DNA of 49,527 nucleotides from Streptomyces sp. NRRL WC-3742 (GTDB lineage: Bacteria > Actinomycetota > Actinomycetes > Streptomycetales > Streptomycetaceae), in the NCBI RefSeq assembly GCF_000720635.1, contig NZ_JOCF01000062.1, positions 1 through 49,527 on the forward strand, read 5' to 3'. Positions 16,498-23,945 of this stretch are shown here, piece by piece (position 1 is the first letter of the stretch; every line of letters begins with the position of its first letter). The position numbers and the translations under genes are program-made. The notes beneath the pieces were generated by a model. That model saw nothing but the letters and a program-made list of their open reading frames with translations. It made no database searches and was not told the origin of the DNA.

Positions 16498-16824
16498 CTA
16501 GGCGAGGTAGGTCAGCCGGAAGAGGCCGTCGAAGCCGAGGCCGCGGTACATCTCGTCGAAGGACGCCCAGACTCGCTCGTTCGCCGTGGCGCCCCGGACC
16601 GCGGTGACGTCGGCGGTTTCCAGGTCGTGTTCCCTCCACTCATGGGTGCAGCGGCAGCGGACGAAGACCATGCCGGGCTCGACGTGGATCAGGAGCCAGT
16701 CGCGGGCGGCGTTGCAAGCGGCGCAGGTGATGGTGATGCCGCGCGGGTTGAGGGGTTCGGGGTGGGGAACGGCGAGGACGACGGGGTGGTGGGAGTTGCG
16801 GTGGTCGTCAGCCGAGTTGGTCAT
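16498..16824 (-). CDS. Small zinc-ribbon-like protein, 108 aa
   Basis: ATG at 16824 with a GAAGGG-type ribosome site. Residues ~33-65 contain C-x2-C (TCAACN) and later C-x-C plus histidine (FVRCRCTHEWREH), suggesting one zinc site in a beta-rich domain. Length and composition resemble small accessory proteins of streptomycete elements. It is downstream of parB and upstream of the Rep-like gene in the same direction, so it probably belongs to the leftward operon. Function unknown. Confidence 0.6.
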   Translation of the reverse strand: MTNSADDHRNSHHPVVLAVPHPEPLNPRGITITCAACNAARDWLLIHVEPGMVFVRCRCTHEWREHDLETADVTAVRGATANERVWASFDEMYRGLGFDGLFRLTYLA

Positions 16825-16954
16825 GTGCCGCCCTTCTCAGTGTCGGTTGCAAGCACCACAAGCCGACCGCTGGCCCGATGGTTCCCTGTCTCCGGAGAAC
16901 TACATCGAATCGACACCATGACTGCGTTGCAGGCCAGTTGACGGTCTCCGCGAT

Positions 16955-16999
16955 GGCTTATCCCCGGAGAAACCGCTGCGGTTTCTCCGGGGATAAGCC
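16955..16999. terminator. Perfect 45-bp palindrome after the ParB-like gene
   Basis: 22-nt arms (16955-16976 and 16978-16999) are exact reverse complements around a single central T at 16977; the outer ends are GGCTTATCCCCGG and CCGGGGATAAGCC. It begins 18 bp past the ParB-like stop at 17017 on the minus strand. It is an obvious terminator candidate, but its perfection and length also fit a protein-binding or replication hairpin. Confidence 0.7.
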
Positions 17000-17016
17000 C
17001 GGCGTCGGATGACGGG

Positions 17017-17946
17017 TCAGCGTGGACTGGTGGGCGGGGTGTCGGCTTCGCGGGCGAGGAGTTCCTCGGCGAGGGTGCGGGCCTCAGGCGTGAGGTTGTC
17101 AAGGACCTCGCGGATGAGGGCGCTGTCGGGCCGACCGGCGAGGCTGCGGACGGTGTCCCAGTGGTCGGCGATCAACTGGAGCGCCTGCTGGGAGTGCCGG
17201 AGGGCGTCCTGGCGCTGGGCGAGGTAGTGGTCGGCGCGCCGGGCGGCTTCGGGCCAGTCGATGAGGCCGTCGTCGACCAGGCGGGCGAGGGTGGGCTGGA
17301 TGTCGCCGTCGGCGGCGCGAACGGCGTCGACTCGGTCGACGTGCGCGCGCAGGCGTTCCTCCTCCTGGCAGCGTTCGAGTTCGGTGAGCGCGGCGGGCAT
17401 GTCGAGGTCACCCTCGGTGACGCGCACTGCGAGGTCCGGGGCCTGGGCTCGGAGCAGGTCGTACTGGGCGTTCCGGGTCTTGACGGCGGCCTTGTGCTTG
17501 CGGGCCTGCTCGTAGGCGGCGTCCAGGCCCATCGCGCCGGTGATGACCAGGCGGACGAGGGTGGGGGCGTGCTTGATCACCGTCGTGGCGAGGGATACGC
17601 GGGCGGGGCTGATGCCGTAGGTGGCGGCGTCGTCTCGCGCGGAAAATTTCGAAACAGAACGCCCCTTCGCGATGATCATGGCGCGCTGGCCCTGGGTGAG
17701 ATGCCGGCGCCGGATGTTGAGCGCCCAGGCCACGGCAGCGGGGTCTCCCTTCGTGTGGGTGGCGAAGCGGGGTTCGACGCCGGCGAGCTTGCAGGCGGCG
17801 AGGCGGTTGCGGCCGTCCAGCAGGACGCCGTCGGCGTCGAGCAGGATCGGCTCGTGCTGGCCCTCCTTCTTGATGGCCTGGGCGAGGTCGAGGAGTTCTT
17901 CCTCGTTCATGGTCGGGAACGTGGCGGTGAGGGGGTGGACCTTCAC
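17017..17946 (-). CDS. ParB/Spo0J-like N-terminal domain protein, 309 aa
   Basis: GTG at 17946 with AAGGAG upstream. Residues ~1-75 are a ParB N-domain: HPLTATFPTMNEEELLDLAQ, IKKEGQHEPILLD, LLDGRNRLAACKLAG (the G-R-N-R corresponds to the CTP/nucleotide-binding GERR loop). ~80-150 contain the helix-turn-helix (LTQGQRAMIIAKG..., YGISPARVSLATTVIKH). The long helical C-terminus is poorly conserved. No ParA partner is visible, so it may act as a regulator or relaxosome accessory rather than a segregation protein. It lies 67 bp downstream of the relaxase in the same direction. Confidence 0.8.
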   Translation of the reverse strand: MKVHPLTATFPTMNEEELLDLAQAIKKEGQHEPILLDADGVLLDGRNRLAACKLAGVEPRFATHTKGDPAAVAWALNIRRRHLTQGQRAMIIAKGRSVSKFSARDDAATYGISPARVSLATTVIKHAPTLVRLVITGAMGLDAAYEQARKHKAAVKTRNAQYDLLRAQAPDLAVRVTEGDLDMPAALTELERCQEEERLRAHVDRVDAVRAADGDIQPTLARLVDDGLIDWPEAARRADHYLAQRQDALRHSQQALQLIADHWDTVRSLAGRPDSALIREVLDNLTPEARTLAEELLAREADTPPTSPR

Positions 17947-18013
17947 AGGGCTCCTTGAGAGCGAGGACAGGGACGGGATGGGCCGGCGGACGGGAGAAGG
18001 CGGCCGCCGACGG

Positions 18014-19771
18014 CTACCGCCTAGGGCGGTTGGCGTCGACCGTGGGCGGTACCGGCGGCGCGGGCGGCACGGTCGTGGTCACCGTGGAGGCGGAGGCACG
18101 GCCGGTGGTGCTCCTGGACAGGGCTGCGCGGGTACGCAGTTCGTCCGGGGTGGCGGCCGGTGCGGGGGCGGGGAGGTGGGCGTCGCGGCGGATGCGCCAG
18201 GTGAGGACGGCGGCGGGTGAGTCGGCGGTGGCGAGTTCGCGTCGACCGGCGGCGTTGGTGAGCAGGGTGGTCGGGTCGTGGCCGGCGGCTTCGGCCTGGG
18301 CCAGCGTTGCGGCGAGGGCTGCCCAGTTGTCCTCGGCGAGGAGTCGGGTGGCCTGGTCGGCGGGCAGGGTGCGGCGGACGGTGGCGGCCTGCCGGTCGTG
18401 GTCGGGCTTGGGGAGGAGTCGGCCTTCGAGGGTGAGGTGGGCGATCGGTTTGGCGGCGTGCCGAGCGTAGGCGGCGCGCAGGTGTTGGGCGGCGGTGTGG
18501 GCGGCTTCGGCCTGGTGGCGGTGGCCTTGGGCGGCGTGCCACTTGGCGATCACGATGGCGAGCAGGACGAGGCTGGTGAGGATCGTGGCGGCGGCTGTGC
18601 CGTCCTCGCCCCGGCCGTTGGCGGGTCCGGCGTGGAGGAGTTCGCGGGCGGCGGAGCGCATCGCGCGCAGGTCGGCGCCGGCTGCGCGGGTGTGGGCGAT
18701 GCGGGTGTACTCCAGGGCCCGTGCGGCCTGGTTGATCTCCTTCCTGCTGAGGGTCGGACTGGTGGCGGCGAGAGTGTCGAGGACTTCGAGGCCGCCTCGG
18801 ATCGCCGCCTCCGCGCGGGCGGCGTCCTGACCGTCGTCGAAGGCCGGATAGGCGTGCTCGATGGTGGTGCTGGCCCGGTGGCGGCTCACAGCAGGCCAGG
18901 TGCGAGGGTCGGGTGTGGGAGCGGGCTGGTCGATGCCGGCGGTGAAGCGTGCTCGGATCTTGGGCTGGGTGAGGTCGGAGGCGAGTTTGCTGCCGGAGAA
19001 CCAGACCGGCCCGGTCTCGTCGCCGGTGGGGAGGGCGAACTTGTAGCCGGTCACGTCGCCGGAGGGCGCTCGGCGCACGCCGAACAGGACACCGTTCGCC
19101 GCGAGACGTGCGGTGAACTCCTCCTCGTCCGCGGCCCCGGCCAGGGCCTGGCGGACGGCGGTGCGCAGGCGGTCTCGGTCGGTGCCCTCCCGGCCGAGGC
19201 GCTCGGCCTTGCGGATCTCGGCGCCCGTGGCTCGCTTGGGGATCGCGTCCCGGTACTCGCGGGTGCGGGTGTCGGAGAGGTCCTTGAGCCCGTACTGGCG
19301 CTCGATCTTGGTGAGTTCGTCTTCGACGCGGTACTGGTCGCCGTACAGGCGAGCCTGGGTGAGGTCGGCGCGGACGACGGTGGCGAGGATGTGGATGTGG
19401 TTGTCGGCGTGGCGCACGGCGACCCAGCGGCAGGCGTCCTCGTCGCCGTCCGGGGCGATGCCGGCGGCAGCCATGACGCGGTGGGCGATGGCGGCCCAAT
19501 CCTCGTCGTCGAGGATGCGGTCGCCCGGGTCGGCGCGGATCATGCGGTGGTAGACGTGGTTGTTGACCTTCCTTCCGTACTGGAGGACGTGCAGGTCGAG
19601 GGCGTCCCCGAGCTGTTCGAGGGTGGCGGAGGGGTGGCGGCCGGGGTCGGGGACGAAGCCGTCCCAGGAGGCGACGATGTGCGGGTCGGTGTGCTCGTTC
19701 GCCTTGCCGGGGCCGTACAGGTAGCGGAGCGCGCCGAGGGTGTCGTTGCCGTGGACGGCCTTGCTGATCAC
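18014..19771 (-). CDS. Relaxase / mobilization nuclease (MOBP-like), 585 aa
   Basis: GTG at 19771 overlaps the MobC stop by 4 bp (GTGA). N-terminal relaxase domain: ISKAVHGNDTLGALRYLYGP (tyrosines near 18-20 are candidate nicking residues), KVNNHVYHRMIRADPGD, and the three-histidine metal motif H-x-D-N-H-I-H in VRHADNHIHILATVVRAD at ~120. The C-terminal ~300 residues are Ala/Arg-rich and helical, with a hydrophobic stretch near 405-420 (ILTSLVLLAIVIAKW). It would nick the element at oriT and lead the strand through a conjugation machine supplied in trans, since no coupling ATPase is present here. Confidence 0.9.
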   Translation of the reverse strand: MISKAVHGNDTLGALRYLYGPGKANEHTDPHIVASWDGFVPDPGRHPSATLEQLGDALDLHVLQYGRKVNNHVYHRMIRADPGDRILDDEDWAAIAHRVMAAAGIAPDGDEDACRWVAVRHADNHIHILATVVRADLTQARLYGDQYRVEDELTKIERQYGLKDLSDTRTREYRDAIPKRATGAEIRKAERLGREGTDRDRLRTAVRQALAGAADEEEFTARLAANGVLFGVRRAPSGDVTGYKFALPTGDETGPVWFSGSKLASDLTQPKIRARFTAGIDQPAPTPDPRTWPAVSRHRASTTIEHAYPAFDDGQDAARAEAAIRGGLEVLDTLAATSPTLSRKEINQAARALEYTRIAHTRAAGADLRAMRSAARELLHAGPANGRGEDGTAAATILTSLVLLAIVIAKWHAAQGHRHQAEAAHTAAQHLRAAYARHAAKPIAHLTLEGRLLPKPDHDRQAATVRRTLPADQATRLLAEDNWAALAATLAQAEAAGHDPTTLLTNAAGRRELATADSPAAVLTWRIRRDAHLPAPAPAATPDELRTRAALSRSTTGRASASTVTTTVPPAPPVPPTVDANRPRR

Positions 19772-20358
19772 CGGCGCTTCGCCTTCTCCAGCAGCGTGGC
19801 CACCCGGTCGACTTCCGCGATCAGCACGGCGCCTTCATCGAACGCCTCGCGCACCGCGGTGGCGGCCTCCAGGTACGCGTCGGGCCCCGGCTGGGAGCGC
19901 ACGTGAAAGGCGTGCGTGAGCTGGTTGAGGTTGTTCGCCGAGCCCGCGTGCTGCCGGCGCAGCAGGCGCACCTCGGTGGCCAGCGCGTCCACGCTCGCGT
20001 CACGGCCGCCGAGGCCGACGGCGGGGTCGTCCGCCAGGACCTTGGCCGCGCAGTAGGCGGCGACGGCCAGCCCGTACTCGGCCGCGCGGCGGGCGATCTC
20101 GGCGTGCTGCTCGGCGGTCACGCGGAAGGCGATCTTCACGCGCTTGGGGTTGGCGTTGTCGCGGCGGCGACGCTTCGACGCGCGCGGCTCAGTCGGCGCG
20201 GCGGAGCGGACAGCACGGTGCTCGGCACGCTCGGCGGAGCACGACGGGTGGTCGGCGGCGTGGGTGCGGCGGGACTCGGTGAGCGTCTCCTCCTGCTTCG
20301 CCGCGCCCTCGCGGTGAAGCTCCGGTGCTGCCGCCCTCGGCAGCACCGTCCCGTCCAC
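19768..20358 (-). CDS. MobC-like relaxosome accessory protein, ~196 aa
   Basis: The C-terminal ~130 residues match MobC/relaxosome proteins: KRRRRDNANPKRVKIAFRVT, AEQHAEIARRAAEYGLAVAA, then LATEVRLLRRQHAGSANNLN, QLTHAFH. The R-x-N-N-L-N-Q motif is characteristic. The frame is open far upstream (to 21732), but that part overlaps the DUF2637 gene antisense-free and is non-coding in composition. The GTG at 20358 (AGGAGG close upstream) is a reasonable start; the true start may be a little downstream. It is translationally coupled to the relaxase. Confidence 0.8.
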   Translation of the reverse strand: MDGTVLPRAAAPELHREGAAKQEETLTESRRTHAADHPSCSAERAEHRAVRSAAPTEPRASKRRRRDNANPKRVKIAFRVTAEQHAEIARRAAEYGLAVAAYCAAKVLADDPAVGLGGRDASVDALATEVRLLRRQHAGSANNLNQLTHAFHVRSQPGPDAYLEAATAVREAFDEGAVLIAEVDRVATLLEKAKRR

Positions 20359-20637
20359 GCCCTCCTGGGCGTGGACGTCCGCATCGGGACCCCTGTAAGG
20401 GGTCCCGACGCACTCGCTTGCTCCGCTGTTGGCCTGGAGGTGGCCAACTCCATTGCGGTCCGGCGAGGTTACAGCACCGGCCACGTGCTCGTGCGGGGTC
20501 GGTCGGGTAGCGGTCAGGGCGTGCTCCTGGGGTAGCGGGGTCGGGGTGCGCAGTGTGCGGGGTGATGCCTGATTTGGCGGGGCCGGGCTTCGCAGGTAGG
20601 AGGGCGCGCGGCGCTCCGGTCGGCGCCCGGAGAGAGG

Positions 20638-20762
20638 CCGGTCCCGTCCGGGTCGGGGAGTGACCGCGGACGGGACCGGCAGGGTGGGGACTTCTGCCCA
20701 TCGGCAGAAGTCCCGGTGACCGGACCAGGACCGGGGTGGGTTCCGGTCGGTCCGGTCACCGG
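20638..20762. other. Three tandem hairpins upstream of mobC: candidate oriT or multi-hairpin terminator
   Basis: Perfect inverted repeats follow one another: CCGGTCCCGTCCG/CGGACGGGACCGG (20638-20650 and 20667-20679), GGGACTTCTGCC/GGCAGAAGTCCC (20687-20698 and 20703-20714) and CCGGTGACCGGACC/GGTCCGGTCACCGG (20713-20726 and 20749-20762). They fill the gap between the DUF2637 stop (20772) and mobC. Origins of transfer usually lie beside mobC/relaxase genes and contain inverted repeats, so this is the best oriT candidate in the element. No nic site can be identified by eye. Confidence 0.5.
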
Positions 20763-20771
20763 GGACGGGGT

Positions 20772-21815
20772 TTAGCCGACCGGCGGGTGCGGACGAGCCT
20801 GGTCGTCCGGGAACTCCTTGCGAAGCTCGTCCATCAGGACCGTGAAGCGCGTACTGCCGAGCGGCAGGTTCGCTTCGCGGACGGCCCGCTCGACGACCGG
20901 GCGGCTGGGGCGACCGTGCGCCCGGACCGCCGGACGGCTGACCTCCAGCAGCCGGTCCATCGACGCGCCCGCAGGCCGTCCGGTCCGCCGCGCCGGACCG
21001 TTGCCGTCCGCCGGGAGCCGCTCGTCCGCGTCCGGACCGTGGTCCGCGGACGGGGGAACGGGGACTTCTGCCGACCCGTCCGGGACCGGACCGGTGCCGG
21101 TGTCCGCGGACGGGCGCCGGACGGCTTCGTCGGATTCCGGACCGGTGGCAGAACCGTCCGAACCGTCGGACGGACGGCTGCTGCTCGCGGTGGACGGACC
21201 ACGGTCCGCACGGACGGGTACCGTGATCTGGACCGGAGCGTCCGGACCGCTCGGACGGTCCGGACCGGCAGAGGCGGGGACCGGACGGTCGGCGGAAGTC
21301 GCGTAGGACGGTCCGGTCCCATCCGAAGACGGGACGGGAGCGTGGCGGGCGATGAGGATGTAGAGGTGGACGGCGCCTCCGAGGGCGAGCGGCGAGAGGG
21401 TCGACAGCGCGCCGACGACGCCGTCGCCCAGCCTCAGGCCACCGCCGTGGTCGAGCACCTGGTTGAGGCGCACGGCGTGCAGAGCGTTGGCCCACACGCT
21501 CGCGGCGGTCGCCCCTGCGAACAGGAACCAGGCGTAGACGCGGGCCGCCAGCGGGGCCGCGCGCAGGACGAGCAGCGCGCGCACGCCGTAGGCGATGAAC
21601 CCGTCGACGGTGAAGGGGAAGACGTACGTCAGCGGGCCGCGCACGTGGATCGCGACGGCCATCTGCTGGAGGGCGTCGAAGGACAGGAGGAAGCCGGCCA
21701 GGCCGATCAGGGCGACGGCGAGGCGGTCCCACGCTGTGGCGCGGGGACGGGAGACGGCAAGGGCGCTGAGCCGGACGGCTGCGTCGGCGGTGGGCAGCAC
21801 CGTACGCTGGAGCAC
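20772..21815 (-). CDS. DUF2637 membrane protein, 347 aa
   Basis: GTG at 21815 follows GAGGAAGGAAC, part of the repeated leader module. Residues ~25-150 hold four membrane segments: DRLAVALIGLAGFLLSFDAL, YVFPFTVDGFIAYGVRALLV, YAWFLFAGATAASVWANALH, ALSTLSPLALGGAVHLYILI. This is the DUF2637 arrangement found in Spd-like spread proteins of Streptomyces conjugative elements. A ~140-residue Pro/Ser/Asp low-complexity linker encoded by GGACGG/TCCGGA-rich DNA follows, then a C-terminal helix-turn-helix-like region (RPSRPVVERAVREANLPLGS). It heads the leftward transfer operon; a role in DNA movement between cells is inferred. Confidence 0.8.
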   Translation of the reverse strand: MLQRTVLPTADAAVRLSALAVSRPRATAWDRLAVALIGLAGFLLSFDALQQMAVAIHVRGPLTYVFPFTVDGFIAYGVRALLVLRAAPLAARVYAWFLFAGATAASVWANALHAVRLNQVLDHGGGLRLGDGVVGALSTLSPLALGGAVHLYILIARHAPVPSSDGTGPSYATSADRPVPASAGPDRPSGPDAPVQITVPVRADRGPSTASSSRPSDGSDGSATGPESDEAVRRPSADTGTGPVPDGSAEVPVPPSADHGPDADERLPADGNGPARRTGRPAGASMDRLLEVSRPAVRAHGRPSRPVVERAVREANLPLGSTRFTVLMDELRKEFPDDQARPHPPVG

Positions 21816-21818
21816 GCA

Positions 21819-21884
21819 GGTTCCTTCCTCGGTGCGCTCGGGCTGCAACCCGGCACCAGGGTCGATCGTCGTGGATGGGCGGTT
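21819..21884 (-). promoter_or_regulatory. Leader module copy A in front of the transfer operon
   Basis: Read on the minus strand, this 66-nt segment runs from AACCGCCCATCCACGACGAT through GGGTTGCAGCCC to GAGGAAGGAACC and ends 3 nt before the GTG of DUF2637. It is ~90% identical to 22795-22861 on the opposite strand. It contains the ribosome site and a GGGTTGCAGCCC mini-hairpin. Strong conservation outside the ribosome site marks it as an operator or structured 5' leader. Confidence 0.75.
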
Positions 21885-21897
21885 TCGGGACCTTTCA

Positions 21898-21926
21898 GGC
21901 CCTCGGTGTTGGTAGCACCGGGGGCC
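21898..21926. terminator. Hairpin upstream of leader module A
   Basis: GGCCCTCGGTG (21898-21908) / CACCGGGGGCC (21916-21926), 11-bp arms with one G-T wobble. It lies in the probable 5' leader of the leftward transfer operon and could be an attenuator or block rightward read-through. Confidence 0.5.
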
Positions 21927-21976
21927 TTCGGCCTTCTCGGGGCGAGCAGCAGGCAGCCTCCGCGATGCGGTTCGAC

Positions 21977-22005
21977 TTGACATGCATTTCGCCATGCATG
22001 ACTAT
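21977..22005 (+). promoter_or_regulatory. Promoter of the XRE regulator with ATGCAT repeats
   Basis: TTGACA (21977-21982), 17-nt spacer, then GACTAT (22000-22005). The spacer holds CATGCAT-TTCGC-CATGCAT, two palindromic ATGCAT boxes 12 bp apart, an obvious operator candidate between the -35 and -10. It drives the regulator at 22061 and is well placed for autoregulation. Confidence 0.6.
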
Positions 22006-22060
22006 GGCACCCCGGCGACCGTAATGCAAGTCGCCTCAAACTCGAATGCGAGGTGAATGG

Positions 22061-22624
22061 GTGCCCGAGAACGACGAGCCCACGACCAACCCGGCCGAGG
22101 GCCAGAGGGAGGATGCCGCCTCCACCGTCCTGAGCGAGGAGAACGCGGCCGAGCGCGTCCGCCTGGAGCGCGAACTCCGCGGCTGGAGCACGGGCGAGCT
22201 GGCCAAGCGCATGACGGAGGCCGGCTACCCGATCAACCAGTCCTCGGTGTGGCGCATCGAGAGCGGCGAACCGCGCCGGCGGATCAACCTGAACGAGGCG
22301 ATCGGCTTCGCCAAGGTCTTCGACCTGGCCCTGGAGGACTTCCTCGGCCCGCCGACCTCACCCGAGGAAAAGATCATGCAGCAGGTCGCCGACCACGTGA
22401 TCTTCGGGTACCGGACGACGGCGCAGGGCGCCGAGTTCACGGCCACGGCCATGGCCGCCGCCCAGAAGTACTGCCGAGACTTCCCCCACAACGCCAAGCG
22501 GCTCCGCGGCAAGATCGCGATCGGTCTCTCCTTCGAGTACCGCAAGCACGCGCCAACCAAGCTCGTCCAGGAGTTCCTCAAGGGCGGCAAGATGCCCACC
22601 GATCCGGTCCACACCGACGAGTGA
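22061..22624 (+). CDS. XRE-family regulator of the element, 187 aa
   Basis: GTG at 22061 follows GAGGTG; the in-frame ATG at 22046 lacks a ribosome site. Residues ~30-95 are an HTH_3/XRE domain: AAERVRLERELRGWSTGELA, KRMTEAGYPINQSSVWRIES then RRINLNEAIGFAKVFDLALE. The C-terminal ~90 residues are helical and unknown. It sits exactly between the two inverted leader modules, upstream of the transfer operon on one side and of the RDF on the other. Regulators in this position in integrative elements usually repress transfer and excision; that role is inferred here. Confidence 0.8.
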   Translation: MPENDEPTTNPAEGQREDAASTVLSEENAAERVRLERELRGWSTGELAKRMTEAGYPINQSSVWRIESGEPRRRINLNEAIGFAKVFDLALEDFLGPPTSPEEKIMQQVADHVIFGYRTTAQGAEFTATAMAAAQKYCRDFPHNAKRLRGKIAIGLSFEYRKHAPTKLVQEFLKGGKMPTDPVHTDE

Positions 22625-22685
22625 TCGGACCAGGCACACTCCCCGGCCACCGCCGACCGTCCGCAACGGCCACTCAAGATCTTTT

Positions 22686-22714
22686 TTGGTAAAGAGCCGA
22701 AACGCTCCTAGCGT
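22686..22714 (+). promoter_or_regulatory. Promoter upstream of leader module B
   Basis: TTGGTA (22686-22691), 17-nt spacer, TAGCGT (22709-22714), a good streptomycete sigma-70-type match within a locally AT-richer stretch (CTTTTTTGG). It would start transcription ~80 bp before leader module B and read toward the RDF gene. Confidence 0.5.
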
Positions 22715-22794
22715 GCTCACCGAGCCCGGAAGGCCACTTGGTACGGCCGGAAAGCAGAGCTAACGTCACACCCCACGCGGCCACCAACCGCGCG

Positions 22795-22861
22795 AACCGC
22801 CCATCCACGACGATCGACCCCGGTGCAGGGTTGCAGCCCGCCAGCCACCGAGGAAGGAACC
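22795..22861 (+). promoter_or_regulatory. Leader module copy B upstream of the RDF gene
   Basis: 67-nt near-identical inverted counterpart of 21819-21884: same CCGCCCATCCACGACGATCG start, same GGGTTGCAGCCC, same CACCGAGGAAGGAACC end. It is followed after 2 nt by a GTG (22864). The remaining gap 22625-23193 shows no other convincing gene. Confidence 0.75.
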
Positions 22862-22863
22862 GA

Positions 22864-22962
22864 GTGCCGTCCACCCGGTGCACACCTCTCTCGTCGCCCC
22901 CGGCGACCCGGCCGACCCCAACGGCCCTGGTGTTCACTTTCGAAATTCCAAGACCGATCTGA
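22864..22962 (+). CDS. Possible 32-aa leader peptide before the RDF gene
   Basis: GTG at 22864 is served by the GAGGAAGGAACC ribosome site of leader module B, exactly as DUF2637 is served by module A. The 32 codons are Pro/Thr/Ser-rich and end at a TGA (22960-22962) inside the loop of a hairpin (22950-22969). This arrangement fits a translated attenuator, or the surviving 5' stub of a lost gene. Composition does not prove coding. Confidence 0.3.
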   Translation: MPSTRCTPLSSPPATRPTPTALVFTFEIPRPI

Positions 22963-22969
22963 CGGTCTT
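22950..22969 (+). promoter_or_regulatory. Hairpin at the end of the leader ORF
   Basis: AAGACC (22950-22955) / GGTCTT (22964-22969) with an 8-nt loop containing the leader-ORF stop. It is weak in size but suggestively placed ~220 bp before the RDF start. Confidence 0.35.
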
Positions 22970-23193
22970 CCCCAGCTGCCGCCCGCACGCAGGACTCCAC
23001 CCTGCCCACTCCGCGACGCAGCTTCTCCGCCGCCCCGCCTCTCAGCGCGCGGCCGGCTCCACGACGCCGCCCAACAGCCGGCGCGCCTCGCCGCTCCCGA
23101 TCCGGAGCGAACACCCACCCCGCCCCCGCCGCACCGTCACCGGCTCCCCCACGCTGCCCGCCCACGGGGAACCGACCGCCGGACAGGAGACCC

Positions 23194-23895
23194 ATGCCCG
23201 TCACCGCCCTCGCGCGGAAGTCCCCCACCACCACCGCCGCGATGCTCGCCAGCGCGGCGAGTACTCAGTCCCCTTCAGCGATCGCCCAACCAGTTGGGTG
23301 GCTCCACCTCGGCCGGCGCGTGGACAACCGGCCCGAGTCACTGGCCACCTGGCGAGTGACGACCTCCCAGCTCTCGGTCGCAGCGGCCGTCGCCGACCAC
23401 TTCGTTGTGGCCACTGCGGACGCCGCAGCCGCGGAGGATGACGAGATCGAGGTCATGACCCGCACTCCAACGATGCGGATCATCGTCAACACCGAGGCGA
23501 TCACTGTCGACATGCGGCGGTGGGGCCAAGGCCGCCTCGTTCACCACTGTGACGGGGCTGCCTTCCTATCCCCGCCCACAGCCGCCGGTTCCCCCTGTGG
23601 ATGCCCTCGCTCGATGGCGGACCGTAAGGCACTGGCCAAGGCCGGACGCGGTCCCCACCCGAGCGTGACGGTCGATTGCCGCCTCGCGCAGGCCCCGGGC
23701 CTCGGCATGTTCCGCTTCCAGTCCGCCTCCTGGAAGCTCGCCGAGTCGCTTCCCACCGTGCGGGCCGCGCTCGCCGCCACCGGTGGCGAGGCGCTCTGCG
23801 AGCTGGCCATCCGGCGCGTGGACGTCCCCATCGGCGGCGGGTCCCACCTCGCGTATCGCATGCCGGCTCTTACGGTCCTCGGCCCCTGGGGTTAA
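23194..23895 (+). CDS. Gp3-like recombination directionality factor (RDF), 233 aa
   Basis: ATG at 23194 with AGGAG 5 nt upstream. The pattern matches phiC31-gp3-type RDFs as I know them: a basic entry (LGRRVDNRPESLATWRVT), DEIEVMTRTPTMRIIV, W..G.L-V-H-H-CDG, SPCGCPRSM, RKALAKAGRGPHPSVTVDCR, LGMFRFQSASWKLAE, and a final Y-R-M-P-x-L. The order FR/WR-S, EV-T, CDG, C-x-CP, then LG-x-(W/F)R-x-(E/Q)S is the family signature. It would bind the serine integrase and turn it to attL x attR excision. It is convergent with the integrase over a shared terminator, and far downstream of leader module B. Confidence 0.8.
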   Translation: MPVTALARKSPTTTAAMLASAASTQSPSAIAQPVGWLHLGRRVDNRPESLATWRVTTSQLSVAAAVADHFVVATADAAAAEDDEIEVMTRTPTMRIIVNTEAITVDMRRWGQGRLVHHCDGAAFLSPPTAAGSPCGCPRSMADRKALAKAGRGPHPSVTVDCRLAQAPGLGMFRFQSASWKLAESLPTVRAALAATGGEALCELAIRRVDVPIGGGSHLAYRMPALTVLGPWG

Positions 23896-23932
23896 CGAGA
23901 AGGGGGCAGCCCGCTGGGCTGCCCCCTTCTCG
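23896..23932. terminator. Bidirectional terminator between RDF and integrase
   Basis: Perfect 17-bp arms (23896-23912 and 23916-23932; CGAGAAGGGGGCAGCCC and its complement) with a GCT loop, starting directly at the RDF stop and ending 13 bp before the integrase stop. Confidence 0.9.
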
Positions 23933-23945
23933 TCCTGCCGAGCGC

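Noticed and set aside
20870..21330. CRISPR or regular repeat array in the GGACGG/TCCGGA-rich DNA
   Set aside because: The motifs are irregularly spaced and lie in the low-complexity Pro/Ser/Asp linker of DUF2637; there are no constant spacers and no cas genes.
19768..21732. 654-aa MobC fusion protein
   Set aside because: Only the last ~150 codons look like MobC. The upstream part lies across the DUF2637 gene and two hairpins and is an artefact of GC-rich open frames.
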